A stretch of DNA of 42,056 nucleotides from CANKHA01 sp034668785 (GCA_034668785.1 JAXDOS010000190.1:1-42056); one strand, 5' to 3'. Counted from the stretch's first letter, positions 31,092 through 40,388 are shown. A program made the numbers and translations. Notes: a model not told the origin generated them from the letters alone.

Positions 31092-32885
31092 ATGAATCCG
31101 AGCGAAAAGCATAAAAATATTTTTGCCGCTGTGCTCGATCGCGTCCGTGCCGCGAACGACGCGCTTGTCGTCTCTGGGCTGATGCCCGCCAACATCGATC
31201 AGTCGCGCGTCGTCGTCGAGCCGCCGCGGGATACCGCCCACGGCGATATGGCCACCAATGCGGCGATGGTCTTGGCAAAGGATGCGGGCAAGAAGCCACG
31301 CGAACTAGCGGAAGCGATCGCCGAGAAACTTCGCGCCGACGATTTGATCGCCAAGGTCGATGTCGCCGGTCCAGGTTTCATCAACCTGACGCTAAAACCC
31401 AGCGCCTGGACGGATGAGTTGCGCGCGGTACTGCGGGCTGGCGTGGCCTATGGCCGTAGCGACGTGGGGCAGGGCGAAGCCGTCAACGTCGAATATGTGT
31501 CTGCCAATCCAACCGGCCCTATGCATGTTGGCCATTGCCGCGGCGCCGTGTTCGGCGACGCACTGGCCACTCTTTTGGCGTTGGCCGGATTCAAGGTGAC
31601 ACGCGAATACTACATCAATGACGCCGGCGCTCAGGTCGATGTGCTCGCTCGTTCCGCTTATCTGCGATACCGCGGGGCACATGGTGAAACCGTCGTTTTT
31701 GCAGGCGAAGGTGTGTATCCAGGCGACTACCTGATACCTGTCGGGGAGGCTCTCAAAGCCGAGTATGGCTACAAGCTTATGGATATGCCAGAGACCGAAT
31801 GGCTGCCTCTCGTCCGCGATAAATCCATCGCCATGATGATGGATAGGATCCGCGACGATCTCGCAGCCCTTAACGTCAAGCATCATGTGTTCTTTTCGGA
31901 ACGCTCACTCGCCGAAGGCAACGCCAGCGCGGTCGAGGCCACGATTGAGGAATTGCGGTCCAAAGGTCTCGTCTATATGGGCCGATTGCCGCCGCCAAAG
32001 GGCGCGCCGGTCGAGGATTGGGAGGACCGCGAGCAATTATTGTTTCGCGCCACAGCGTTTGGCGACGACGTCGACCGGCCGCTGAAGAAGTCTGACGGCA
32101 GCTACACTTATTTCGCTTCCGACATCGCCTATCACAAGACGAAATTCGATCGCGGCTTCCGCAGCATGATCGACGTGTGGGGCGCGGACCACGGCGGTTA
32201 TGTCAAGCGTATGCATGCGGCGGTCGAAGCCGTCAGCGGCGGCAAAGTCGATCTCGATGTCAAAATCGTCCAGCTCGTCAAACTTTTCCGCGCCGGCGAG
32301 CCGGTGAAGATGTCGAAGCGGGCGGGGGAATTCGTGACGTTGCGGGAGGTCGTTGACGAGGTCGGACGCGACGCCGTGCGCTTCATGATGCTGTTTCGCA
32401 AAAACGATGCACCGCTGGATTTCGATTTAGCCAAGGTCATCGAGCAGTCGAAGGATAATCCGGTCTTCTACGTCCAGTACGCCCATGCTCGCAGCCAGTC
32501 GATCTTCCGAAATGCGCGGGAGGTTGTTCCCGACCTCCCGGTGGAAGCAAGCGCGCGGGCCGCGGCCTTGGCCCAAGCCCCCATCGATCGGCTCCAGGAC
32601 CCCGCCGAACTTGCCCTCATGCGCCGGATCGCCCTCTATCCGCGCTTGGTCGAAGCTGCCGCTTTAAGCCATGAACCTCACCGGATTGCCTTTTACTTGT
32701 ATGAGCTTGCGAGCGAATTCCACTCCTTATGGACGCGGGGGAACGACGCGTCACATTTACGCTTCATTATCCAGAATGATCCATTAATGACCTCGGCCCG
32801 CCTTGCGCTCGTGCATGGCGTGGCGACCGTTCTCGCCGCCGGGCTCGCATCGCTCGGTGTCGAGGCCCCAGACGAGATGCGGTAA
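31092..32885 (+). CDS. argS: Arginyl-tRNA synthetase
   Basis: A 597-residue class Ia synthetase that charges tRNA-Arg. It has the N-terminal additional domain (DTAHGDMATNAAMVLAKDAG), the HIGH-type motif PTGPMHVGHCRGAVFG, the KMSKS-type loop VKMSKRAGEFVTL, and the DALR anticodon-binding domain at the C-terminus (QNDPLMTSARLALVHGVATV). ATG 31092 opens MNPSEKHKNIFAAVLDRVR; a TTG-initiated frame at 31023 adds 23 residues overlapping dgt and is unlikely. A stretch around 31600-31800 uses more A/T-ending codons than the rest. The SPOR gene follows. Confidence 0.96.
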   Translation: MNPSEKHKNIFAAVLDRVRAANDALVVSGLMPANIDQSRVVVEPPRDTAHGDMATNAAMVLAKDAGKKPRELAEAIAEKLRADDLIAKVDVAGPGFINLTLKPSAWTDELRAVLRAGVAYGRSDVGQGEAVNVEYVSANPTGPMHVGHCRGAVFGDALATLLALAGFKVTREYYINDAGAQVDVLARSAYLRYRGAHGETVVFAGEGVYPGDYLIPVGEALKAEYGYKLMDMPETEWLPLVRDKSIAMMMDRIRDDLAALNVKHHVFFSERSLAEGNASAVEATIEELRSKGLVYMGRLPPPKGAPVEDWEDREQLLFRATAFGDDVDRPLKKSDGSYTYFASDIAYHKTKFDRGFRSMIDVWGADHGGYVKRMHAAVEAVSGGKVDLDVKIVQLVKLFRAGEPVKMSKRAGEFVTLREVVDEVGRDAVRFMMLFRKNDAPLDFDLAKVIEQSKDNPVFYVQYAHARSQSIFRNAREVVPDLPVEASARAAALAQAPIDRLQDPAELALMRRIALYPRLVEAAALSHEPHRIAFYLYELASEFHSLWTRGNDASHLRFIIQNDPLMTSARLALVHGVATVLAAGLASLGVEAPDEMR

Positions 32886-32975
32886 TCGCGCTCGATGCCG
32901 GTCCTTTCACGTGCCCCAAGGGTATGGACCGAGAGCAGGACGAGCGCGACGCATGAACCGGTGGCGGGTTTAAAC

Positions 32976-34373
32976 ATGGCTGACAGCAGCACTTTCCGGT
33001 CTTACCGTTCGCACGATCCCAACGGGCGCGGGGAACCCGCGCCTGCCGCGGATGGCCGCCAGTCAAATGACCCCCTCGCGGAACTGGCTCGGCTCATCGG
33101 CCAGAATGATCCTTTTGTTGATTTGCGGCTGAATGAAGCCGCCCGCGCCGTTCGCCAGCCCCAGGCCGCGAGCGCGCCGCAGCGGAATGCCTACGGCGTC
33201 CAGCAGGCTGCTCAGCCATCCAGCAGTCAACCAGCCAATCAATACCTCGACGTGCACGGGAGCGGGGCCGGGTTCCAACCGGCCTACGACCCGGCGATAT
33301 ATGGCAGCGCTGCGCCCGCCGAAGGTCACGAGACGCAAACTTATTACGAGAACCCGGCGCCGATGCCGCACGGCGACGAGGGCTACGACGACACGCCGGA
33401 AACGCCGCGCCGCAGCCGCTTTGGGCTGGTCGCGATCTTGATCGGCCTCACGGTATTGGGCGGGGGCGGTGCTTTGGCTTACCGCACCTTCTATGGTGCC
33501 GGCGGCACGGCGACATCGCCGCCGGTCATCAAGGCGGACACAGCTCCGACGAAGGTGCCGGGCCAAAGCGGCGAACCAGCGAAACTCATCTATGATCGCG
33601 TGGGCGACACCAGTCAGGGCGAAAAGGTCGTCTCCCGCGAAGAACAGCCGATCGACATCAAGGAACCTGCACGGTCCGCTCCGCGCGCGGTCTTTCCCGG
33701 CCTTCCAAATGCATCAGACAGGCCGGATTCCGCCACCATATCGTCGACGCTCGCCGCCTCGCCTTCTGTAGGGCCCGCGTCCAGCGAGCCGAAAAAAGTT
33801 CGCACCGTCACGATCCGTCCGGACCAGCCGCTGGCGATCGGCCCCAGCGCGGTCCGGCCAAGCGGCATTCCTGCAACTCGGAATGCGGTCGCCACGATCC
33901 CTCCAAGCACAAGCGCGCCGAGTGCTCCGCCGGCAAATCAGCGAGTCGCTGCGAAACCGCCGACGGCTCCCGGTCCGGCGCAGCCTGCCGGTAGCGCGCC
34001 GCTTTCGCTCAATCCGCAGGGGACAAACACCGCAGCCATTCCTTCGGCGCCGCCACCAGCCCGGGCAGTTGCCGCGCCCGCTACGCCGGCTCGTGTTGCA
34101 TCGGCTTCGAGCGGCGGGGAAGCGGGATCATACACCGTGCAGCTTTCCTCCCAGCGCAGCGAGCCGGAGGCGCAGGCCTCCTTCCGGGCGCTGCAATCGA
34201 AATTTCCGAACCTATTGAGCGACCGTCAGCCGATCATTCGCCGTGCTGACCTCGGCGACAAAGGAATCTATTTCCGGACCATGGTCGGGCCCTTCACCTC
34301 GATCGACCAAGCGCGCGAGTTTTGCGGCAGCTTGAAGTCGGCCGGCGGCCAGTGCGTCGTCCCCATAAATTAG
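32976..34373 (+). CDS. SPOR domain-containing cell-envelope protein
   Basis: A 465-residue bitopic inner-membrane protein. The N-terminal cytoplasmic part contains DPLAELARLIGQNDPF, a motif repeated in rhizobial proteins of this type; a membrane helix (FGLVAILIGLTVLGGGGALA) follows at about 145-165; then a long Pro/Ala/Ser-rich periplasmic linker; and a C-terminal SPOR domain (YTVQLSSQRSEPEAQASF to GPFTSIDQAREFCGSL), which binds septal peptidoglycan. It probably acts at the division site. ATG 32976 is preferred over 32895 because the family begins with MAD and the earlier part looks noncoding. It lies between argS and nagZ as usual. Confidence 0.9.
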   Translation: MADSSTFRSYRSHDPNGRGEPAPAADGRQSNDPLAELARLIGQNDPFVDLRLNEAARAVRQPQAASAPQRNAYGVQQAAQPSSSQPANQYLDVHGSGAGFQPAYDPAIYGSAAPAEGHETQTYYENPAPMPHGDEGYDDTPETPRRSRFGLVAILIGLTVLGGGGALAYRTFYGAGGTATSPPVIKADTAPTKVPGQSGEPAKLIYDRVGDTSQGEKVVSREEQPIDIKEPARSAPRAVFPGLPNASDRPDSATISSTLAASPSVGPASSEPKKVRTVTIRPDQPLAIGPSAVRPSGIPATRNAVATIPPSTSAPSAPPANQRVAAKPPTAPGPAQPAGSAPLSLNPQGTNTAAIPSAPPPARAVAAPATPARVASASSGGEAGSYTVQLSSQRSEPEAQASFRALQSKFPNLLSDRQPIIRRADLGDKGIYFRTMVGPFTSIDQAREFCGSLKSAGGQCVVPIN

Positions 34374-34419
34374 ATCGCGCCGGTTGACCCCTACCGCCGG
34401 CGCGGGCTAATCCGCGCCG

Positions 34420-35445
34420 ATGACGGTGCGCGCATTCATTACAGGGTTGGCCGGGAAGACGGTGCCGCCGAACGAACGCGCCTTCCTGCGCGAGGCTCAG
34501 CCCTGGGGATTGATCCTGTTCAAGCGCAACATCGAATCCCGCGCCCAAGTCCGGGCGCTGATTGATAGTTTCCGAACGACGGTGGGCCGCGATGCCCCTG
34601 TGCTGATCGACCAGGAGGGCGGCAGGGTGCAGCGGTTGGGTCCGCCGGACTGGCCTGCTTACCCCCCAGGCGGCGCCTATGGCCGGCTTTACAATCAGGA
34701 CGCGGCGAAGGGGCTGGCGGCTGCCCGGCTGGGCGCCCGGCTGATTGCCGCGGACCTCACGGAGATTGGGATCGATGTGGACTGCTTGCCTCTAGGGGAC
34801 GTGCCGGTGGAAGGGGCGGACCCGGTTATCGGGGACCGCGCCTATGGGAATACGCCGGGTAAGGTTTCGGCCATTGCTGCCGCTGTGGCCGGGGGCCTGC
34901 GCGACGGTGGGGTGTTGCCGGTGCTCAAGCATATCCCCGGTCATGGCCGGGCTACCGCCGACAGCCATGCCCGCCTTCCGGTGGTGAACGCCGAACGGGC
35001 CACACTTGAAGCCACCGACTTCGCGGCTTTCCGGCCGCTCGCGGGCTTGCCCCTCGCCATGACCGCCCATGTGGTGTTTACCGCAATAGACCCCGTGTCA
35101 CCGGCGACAACTTCGGCGATGATGATCACGGAAGTGATTCGCGGCTTCATCGGCTTTGGGGGCCTCCTGATGAGCGACGACATCGCCATGGGCGCATTGT
35201 CAGGTTCAATCGCTGAGCGCACCCGCGCGGCTCTCGCGGCGGGTTGCGACGTAGCGCTTCATTGCAACGGCAGCTTTGCGGAAATGCAGCAAGTGGCAGC
35301 GGAAAGCCCAATGCTGGTCGGGGAGGCCGGCCGCCGCGCTGATGCCGCCTTGGCCTCGCGCCGTCCGCCGAAGGAGACCGACCTTGCCGCGGCGCGCGCT
35401 GAGTTTTCCGCGATGATGGCTGGCGTCGCGATGGTGTCGTCATGA
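34420..35445 (+). CDS. nagZ: Beta-N-acetylhexosaminidase (GH3)
   Basis: A 341-residue cytoplasmic glycoside hydrolase family 3 enzyme that removes N-acetylglucosamine from peptidoglycan fragments during wall recycling. Diagnostic pieces are LIDQEGGRVQRLGPP, the histidine loop KHIPGHGRATADSHARLP and the catalytic Asp region LLMSDDIAMGAL. Length is typical. It ends with TGA overlapping the ATG of scpA (ATGA), so the two are translationally coupled. Recycling intermediates freed by NagZ can induce AmpC in other bacteria; no ampR/ampC is visible here. Confidence 0.95.
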   Translation: MTVRAFITGLAGKTVPPNERAFLREAQPWGLILFKRNIESRAQVRALIDSFRTTVGRDAPVLIDQEGGRVQRLGPPDWPAYPPGGAYGRLYNQDAAKGLAAARLGARLIAADLTEIGIDVDCLPLGDVPVEGADPVIGDRAYGNTPGKVSAIAAAVAGGLRDGGVLPVLKHIPGHGRATADSHARLPVVNAERATLEATDFAAFRPLAGLPLAMTAHVVFTAIDPVSPATTSAMMITEVIRGFIGFGGLLMSDDIAMGALSGSIAERTRAALAAGCDVALHCNGSFAEMQQVAAESPMLVGEAGRRADAALASRRPPKETDLAAARAEFSAMMAGVAMVSS

Positions 35446-36275
35446 CCCCCGGCGATCTGCCCTTTGAAATGGATGTTGCGGAACGCGCCGCCGACGAGCC
35501 GGCATTGGTCGTCGACGTGGAAGGCTTCGAAGGCCCGCTGGATTTGCTGCTGGTGCTCGCCCGTCAGCAAAAGGTCGATCTGGCGAAGATTTCGATTCTG
35601 GCGCTGGCCAATCAATATCTGGTCTTCATCGAGGAAGCGCGAAAGCTGCGGTTGGAGCTTGCGGCCGATTATCTGGTGATGGCGGCGTGGTTGGCCTACC
35701 TGAAGTCGCGGCTGCTGTTGCCGGAGACCAGCGGACCGGACGGCATGAGCGCCGAAGATATGGCGACCGCGCTCGCCAATCGGCTGCGGCGGCTCGAGGC
35801 GTTCCGCCACGTGGCCGAGCAATTGTTGGTTCGTCCTCAGCTCGGCCGCGATATCTTCGCCCGCGGTCAGCCGGAACCAATCGCGGAAATCAAGCACCCG
35901 CAATACTCCGCAACCCTCTACGATTTGCTTTCCGCTTATGCCGTTCAACGCCAGAAAAGCGTGCTTGGACACGTGCGTTTCGCTAAACGGACGGTGTGGT
36001 CGCTGGCCGAAGCCCGTATCGCGCTTGAGCGTCTGCTCGGCCAGGCCGCGGACTGGAGCCGGCTCGACCAATTTCTTCTCGCCTATATGGTCGAACCTGC
36101 GCTTGTGCCGACGGTGGTCGCATCGAGCTTTGCCGCTTCGCTGGAAATGGTCCGCGAGGGCGTCGCTGAATTGCACCAGCATGCGGCCTTCGCCCCAATC
36201 TACATGCGCAGGCGTATGGTTGTTCGTGAGGTCACAAGCGATTCGGGCGCCACACCAAGTCCGCGCGCCACGTAG
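35442..36275 (+). CDS. scpA: Segregation and condensation protein A
   Basis: A 277-residue kleisin subunit of the SMC condensin that compacts chromosomes. The N-terminal SMC-binding segment is DVEGFEGPLDLLLVLARQQKVD, followed by ADYLVMAAWLAYLKSRLLLPE, and the C-terminal winged-helix region includes FLALLELVREG-like wording (FAASLEMVREGVAELHQ). It starts inside the nagZ stop (ATGA). scpB follows 23 bp later. The smc gene is not in the window. Confidence 0.95.
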   Translation: MTPGDLPFEMDVAERAADEPALVVDVEGFEGPLDLLLVLARQQKVDLAKISILALANQYLVFIEEARKLRLELAADYLVMAAWLAYLKSRLLLPETSGPDGMSAEDMATALANRLRRLEAFRHVAEQLLVRPQLGRDIFARGQPEPIAEIKHPQYSATLYDLLSAYAVQRQKSVLGHVRFAKRTVWSLAEARIALERLLGQAADWSRLDQFLLAYMVEPALVPTVVASSFAASLEMVREGVAELHQHAAFAPIYMRRRMVVREVTSDSGATPSPRAT

Positions 36276-36298
36276 GGAAACAAGAGGGAGCCGCAGTG

Positions 36299-37009
36299 AT
36301 GGCAAGTCTAGCTGAGAGGCGCCTGACGATCGTGCAGAATGAGGTTGAGTCCATGAGTGAAGCGCGGCCGGAAGAGCTGCGGCTATTAGAGGCGTTGCTG
36401 TTTGCGTCCGCGGAGCCGCTCGATGAAACTGTTCTTGCCGCACGGCTTCCGGCGGACACCGACGTTGGCGACGCGTTGAACCGCCTGCAGGCCGAATACG
36501 CACCGCGCGGCGTCAACCTGGTCCGTGTCGCCGGAAAATGGAGTTTTCGCACCGCCAGCGATCTGTCTTGGCTGCTGACCAAGGACTCCGTTGTCACGCG
36601 CAAATTGTCGCGGGCCGCCATCGAGACGCTCGCGATCGTCGCCTATCACCAGCCTGTTACCCGTGTGGAGATCGAGGAGGTCCGCGGCGTGGTGGCGTCG
36701 AAAGGCACACTGGACGTTCTGCTGGAGACCGGCTGGGTACGCCCGCGCGGGCGGCGCAAGACTCCGGGGCGGCCGGTGACCTATGGCACCACGGAAGCCT
36801 TCCTGTCCCATTTCGGGCTTGAGAGGTTGGACGATCTTCCCGGCCTTGATGAACTCAAGGGTTCCGGTCTGCTGGATGGCCGCTTGCCGGCGGGCTTTGC
36901 CGTGCCGGTTCCCTCCGACGATCCGGCGCTGCGCGACGATGAGGACCCACTGGAGCCCGGCGACCTCGATTTCGGCCTGGCGCCGCCGCCCTCGCGCGTC
37001 GAGGAATAA
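36299..37009 (+). CDS. scpB: Segregation and condensation protein B
   Basis: A 236-residue partner of ScpA and SMC made of paired winged helices. It shows LLEALLFASAEPLDE, the region AIETLAIVAYHQPVTRVEIEEVRGV and the closing GWVRPRGRRKTPGRPVTYGTTEAFLSHFGL, all family hallmarks. AGAGGGAG precedes ATG 36299 with a GTG directly before it; an internal ATG at 36353 is also possible. The tail after about 190 is acidic and Pro-rich. Cotranscribed with scpA. Confidence 0.94.
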   Translation: MASLAERRLTIVQNEVESMSEARPEELRLLEALLFASAEPLDETVLAARLPADTDVGDALNRLQAEYAPRGVNLVRVAGKWSFRTASDLSWLLTKDSVVTRKLSRAAIETLAIVAYHQPVTRVEIEEVRGVVASKGTLDVLLETGWVRPRGRRKTPGRPVTYGTTEAFLSHFGLERLDDLPGLDELKGSGLLDGRLPAGFAVPVPSDDPALRDDEDPLEPGDLDFGLAPPPSRVEE

Positions 37010-37140
37010 CGAGTCGCTTCCGGCGTCCTGCTGCAATGAAACCGGCCGAAGTCCTTGTTTTCGCCCGCTCCGGGGCCTAGTTTCACGTGAAACAATCGGC
37101 GGGCGAGGCTTTGCACGCGCCGCCGATGCGGAGGGTTCGA

Positions 37141-37422
37141 ATGGGTTCCTTGAGCATATGGCACTGGATTGTCGTGGTCGTTGTCGTCCTGCTGCTGTTC
37201 GGCCGCGGCAAGATTTCCGAACTCATGGGTGACGTTGCCCAGGGCATCAAGGCCTTCAAGAAGGGCATGTCGGACGAGGACAAGGCAGACACGGAAACCG
37301 CCAAAGACGTGCCGGTGAAGACCATCAACCACAACGCCGCTCCCGGCGCGACGACCAACAGCGCGACCGACCTGAAACACCGGGCCGATACGGAAAAGCG
37401 GTTCGAGGGCGGCACGGTCTAA
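37141..37422 (+). CDS. tatA: Sec-independent translocase subunit TatA
   Basis: A 93-residue TatA: a short periplasmic N-terminus, one membrane helix (IWHWIVVVVVVLLLFGRGK), the FGRGKI hinge, the amphipathic helix ISELMGDVAQGIKAFKKGM and a charged tail. TatA oligomers form the pore that passes folded proteins with twin-arginine signals. GGAGGG lies before ATG 37141; the frame opening at 37087 is an upstream extension lacking this feature. It is followed by tatB and tatC. Confidence 0.95.
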   Translation: MGSLSIWHWIVVVVVVLLLFGRGKISELMGDVAQGIKAFKKGMSDEDKADTETAKDVPVKTINHNAAPGATTNSATDLKHRADTEKRFEGGTV

Positions 37423-37502
37423 AGCGTCGCGGCGGTCCTGCGCCACGTCTGAGAGGGACGCCGGCCGTGATACGGCCTAGCGGCGTCTGGAGTTGATCCT
37501 CA

Positions 37503-37913
37503 ATGTTCGACATCGGTTGGGGCGAGTTTATCGTCATCGGCATCGTTGCGCTGATCGCCATCGGGCCGAAGGAATTGCCGGGCGTGTTGCGCACGCTTGG
37601 CCAATGGATGACCAAAATCCGCCGCATGGGATCTGAGTTCCAAGGGCAATTCCAGGAAGCCATGCGCGAAGCCGAGATGGCCGACCTGAAGAAAGACATC
37701 GAGGAGTTGAACAAGCAGGCCGTGCGCTCCTTCGAGACGCCTTTTGACAGCATCGCCGAGGCCGGCACCCCGCCGATAACCCAGCCGGTAGTCACTCAGC
37801 CGGTGATGACCGGATCGCAGCCCGTAGCCGACGCAGCTCAACTGCAAGCGGAACCGGCTGTTGCCGCGACTCCCGAAGCGCCGAAGCCCGCCGACGAAGG
37901 GCATCGCGGATGA
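37503..37913 (+). CDS. tatB: Sec-independent translocase subunit TatB
   Basis: A 136-residue TatB: N-terminal membrane helix MFDIGWGEFIVIGIVALIAI with the Glu used for signal-peptide contact, GPKELPGVLRTLGQWM, and a long amphipathic/coiled helix, then a Pro/Ala-rich tail. TatB with TatC forms the receptor for twin-arginine signals. Its end overlaps the tatC start by four bases (ATGA), coupling their translation. Confidence 0.95.
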   Translation: MFDIGWGEFIVIGIVALIAIGPKELPGVLRTLGQWMTKIRRMGSEFQGQFQEAMREAEMADLKKDIEELNKQAVRSFETPFDSIAEAGTPPITQPVVTQPVMTGSQPVADAAQLQAEPAVAATPEAPKPADEGHRG

Positions 37914-38713
37914 GCCACGAGGACATCGAGTCCACGAAGGCTCCGTTGATGGAGCATCTGATCGAGCTGCGTTCGCGGCTGATCAAGGCGGTCATCGCCT
38001 TCGCCATCATGTTCGCCCTCTGCTTTTTCTTCGCCAAGTCGATCTACAACATCCTGGTATGGCCGTTTGTCTGGGTCGCGGGACCGGAGAATTCGAAATT
38101 CATCTACACCGCGCTGCTCGAATATTTCATCACCCAGATCAAGTTGGCGATGTTCGGCGCGGCCTTTCTGTCGTTTCCGGTCATCGCCGCGCAAATCTAT
38201 ATGTTTGTGGCGCCGGGCCTCTATCGCCATGAACGCTACGCCTTCCTGCCGTATCTGGTCGCGACGCCGGTATTCTTCCTGCTCGGTTCCATGGTGGTCT
38301 ATCTGTTGGTATTTCCCATGCTGGTGCGTTTCTCTATCGGCATGCAGCAGTCGAGCGGGGACGGCCAGGCGGAAATCGCGCTGTTGCCTAAGGTCGGCGA
38401 ATATCTCTCGTTGATGATGTCGCTGATCTTCGCTTTCGGCATCGCTTTCCAACTGCCGGTGATCCTGACATTGCTCGGGCGCATCGGCATCATCACCTCG
38501 CAACAGCTTAGGGAAAAGCGCCGCCACTTCATGGTCGTCGCCTTTGTCATCGCCGCCGTGCTGACGCCCCCGGACGTCATCAGCCAGGCCTCGCTTGCCT
38601 TACCGCTTTTGCTTCTCTACGAGGGGTCGATCTGGTCGGTGCGTTTTGTGGAAAAGAAAGGCGCGGCGGGGAGTGCTGCCGGCGCGGCGCCCGAGGCGAA
38701 GCCGGCGGAGTAA
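37910..38713 (+). CDS. tatC: Sec-independent translocase subunit TatC
   Basis: A 267-residue six-helix membrane protein that recognises twin-arginine signals. It begins with APLMEHLIELRSRLIKAV, has FFAKSIYNILVWPF, the loop FVAPGLYRHERYAFLP, and FVIAAVLTPPDVISQASLALPL at the last helices, all conserved in TatC. The C-terminus is a short Ala-rich tail. It closes the tat cluster; palindromic repeat B lies between it and serS. Confidence 0.96.
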   Translation: MSHEDIESTKAPLMEHLIELRSRLIKAVIAFAIMFALCFFFAKSIYNILVWPFVWVAGPENSKFIYTALLEYFITQIKLAMFGAAFLSFPVIAAQIYMFVAPGLYRHERYAFLPYLVATPVFFLLGSMVVYLLVFPMLVRFSIGMQQSSGDGQAEIALLPKVGEYLSLMMSLIFAFGIAFQLPVILTLLGRIGIITSQQLREKRRHFMVVAFVIAAVLTPPDVISQASLALPLLLLYEGSIWSVRFVEKKGAAGSAAGAAPEAKPAE

Positions 38714-38743
38714 GGTATGCTGCTCCGCGTTGAATTATTGACT

Positions 38744-38831
38744 CGTCATGGCCGGGCTTGTCCCGGCCATCCACGTCTTGGCCTCGACCAGGGTTAAGTC
38801 GTGGATGCCCGGCACAAGGCCGGGCATGACG
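38744..38831. repeat. Y-shaped palindromic repeat between tatC and serS (copy B)
   Basis: 88 bp with the same plan as copy A at 16597: CGTCATGGCCGGG ... CCGGGCATGACG ends, inner ATCCACGTCTT with near-inverse AAGTCGTGGAT, and a GC hairpin in each arm. Same orientation as copy A. It ends 21 bases before the serS ATG, so it could shape the serS leader. Confidence 0.82.
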
Positions 38832-38852
38832 GGAAAGGCATTTGGAACATCC

Positions 38853-40262
38853 ATGTACGACATCAAATGGATCCGCGACAACGCCGCCGCCTTTGACCGC
38901 GGCTTGCAGCGGCGCAACCTCGACGACGAGTCGGGGAAACGATTTTCCTCCAAGACGCTGCTTGAACTCGACGAGCGCCGCCGCGCCGCCATCACCAAGC
39001 TTGAGCAGGCGCAGGCGCGCCGCAACGCCGCCTCGAAAGAGATCGGCGAAGCCAAGAAGAAAAAGGATGAGGCGGCAGCCGCGAAGCTGATGGCCGAGGT
39101 CGCGGAATTGAAGACAACGATTCCGGCACTGGAAGCGGAGGAAAAAAAGCTATCCCAGGAATTGAATGACACGCTGGCGTGGATTCCCAATCTGCCGGCG
39201 GACGACGTGCCTGATGGAAAGGACGAGAAAGACAACGTCGAGAAGCATAAGTTTGGCGCCAAGCGCGATTACAATTTTCCGCCGAAGCAACATTTCGATC
39301 TTGGCGAAGCGCTCGGGATGATGGATTTCGAAACCGCGGCGAAACTTTCCGGCGCACGCTTCGTGGTGTTGAAAAGTGGGCTGGCGCGGATGGAACGCGC
39401 GCTCGGGCAATTCATGCTCGATCTGCACACGCAGGAGCATGGCTATAACGAAGTGAATCCGCCGCTGCTGGTGCGCGATGACGTGATGTTCGGTACGGCG
39501 CAACTGCCAAAATTTTCCGAAGACCAATTTTTTGTTGGGAGCGATCCGAAAATTCAGAAATTTGTTGGCGAAGCCTTAGATATGCTCGATCGCCTTGAGG
39601 GAGCGAAAAAAGAAGAAATTCTTGCGCTCGAAAAGATCGCTCTCCAGGATACACGCTTCTGGCTCATTCCCACCGCCGAAGTACCGCTGACGAACCTGGT
39701 ACGCGAGTCGATCCTCGACGAAGCCGAATTGCCGTTGCGCTTCACCGCCTGCACGCCGTGCTTCCGCGCCGAGGCAGGCGCTGCTGGCAAAGATACCCGC
39801 GGCATGATCCGGCAACACCAGTTCACCAAGGTCGAGCTGGTCTCCATTACCACGCCGGAAAAAAGCCGCGACGAGCACGAACGCATGTTGAGCTGCGCCG
39901 AGGAAGTGTTACGCCGACTCGACCTGCATTATCGCGTCGTCACGCTCTGCGTCGGCGACATGGGCTTCGCCGCGCAGAAAACCTACGACATCGAAGTCTG
40001 GCTGCCGGGGCAGGGGACGTATCGGGAGATTTCCTCCTGCTCGGTCTGCGGCGAGTTCCAGGCGCGGCGCATGGATGCGCGCTTCCGTCCCAAGGGCGGC
40101 AGCCCGCGCCACCTGCATACACTCAACGGTTCCGGCGTCGCCGTCGGCCGCGCGCTGATCGCGGTGATGGAAACCTATCAGCAGGGCAACGGCTCGATCG
40201 CGGTGCCTGATGCGCTGCGGCCGTACATGGGCGGCATGACGAGCGTTGGGGAAGAGGCGTGA
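38853..40262 (+). CDS. serS: Seryl-tRNA synthetase
   Basis: A 469-residue class II synthetase that charges tRNA-Ser. The N-terminal coiled coil (about 30-105, rich in Lys/Glu/Ala: AQARRNAASKEIGEAKKK) contacts the tRNA long arm; motif 2 is CFRAEAGAAGKDTRGMIRQH; motif 3 is NGSGVAVGRALIAVMETYQQ. ATG 38853 (MYDIKWIRDNAAAFDRGL) is the family start; the longer frame from 38748 reads through palindromic repeat B and is rejected. Followed by repeat C and surE. Confidence 0.97.
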   Translation: MYDIKWIRDNAAAFDRGLQRRNLDDESGKRFSSKTLLELDERRRAAITKLEQAQARRNAASKEIGEAKKKKDEAAAAKLMAEVAELKTTIPALEAEEKKLSQELNDTLAWIPNLPADDVPDGKDEKDNVEKHKFGAKRDYNFPPKQHFDLGEALGMMDFETAAKLSGARFVVLKSGLARMERALGQFMLDLHTQEHGYNEVNPPLLVRDDVMFGTAQLPKFSEDQFFVGSDPKIQKFVGEALDMLDRLEGAKKEEILALEKIALQDTRFWLIPTAEVPLTNLVRESILDEAELPLRFTACTPCFRAEAGAAGKDTRGMIRQHQFTKVELVSITTPEKSRDEHERMLSCAEEVLRRLDLHYRVVTLCVGDMGFAAQKTYDIEVWLPGQGTYREISSCSVCGEFQARRMDARFRPKGGSPRHLHTLNGSGVAVGRALIAVMETYQQGNGSIAVPDALRPYMGGMTSVGEEA

Positions 40263-40284
40263 GGAAGGACAAAGTTGTCTATTT

Positions 40285-40375
40285 CGTCATGCCCGGCCTC
40301 GTGCCGGGCATCCCGCTTAGGTGGGCAGCGTTGCGGCAGTCTTATCGGGATGGCCGGGACAAGCCCGGCCATGAC
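40285..40375. repeat. Y-shaped palindromic repeat between serS and surE (copy C)
   Basis: About 91 bp: CGTCATGCCCGGC and GCCGGGCAT open the first arm, and GGATGGCCGGGAC with AAGCCCGGCCATGAC close the second. The arm order is reversed relative to copies A and B, so it is inserted in the opposite orientation; its centre differs (CGCTTAGG...CTTATCGG). It ends 13 bases before the surE ATG. Confidence 0.78.
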
Positions 40376-40388
40376 AAATGAAATACTG

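Noticed and set aside
35259..36503. 414-codon frame antisense to nagZ/scpA/scpB
   Set aside because: Crosses three well-supported genes and has no family features.
38748..38852. N-terminal extension of serS
   Set aside because: These codons come from palindromic repeat B; the family N-terminus starts at 38853.
40275..40388. N-terminal extension of surE
   Set aside because: Translates palindromic repeat C; SurE begins MRILVTNDDG.
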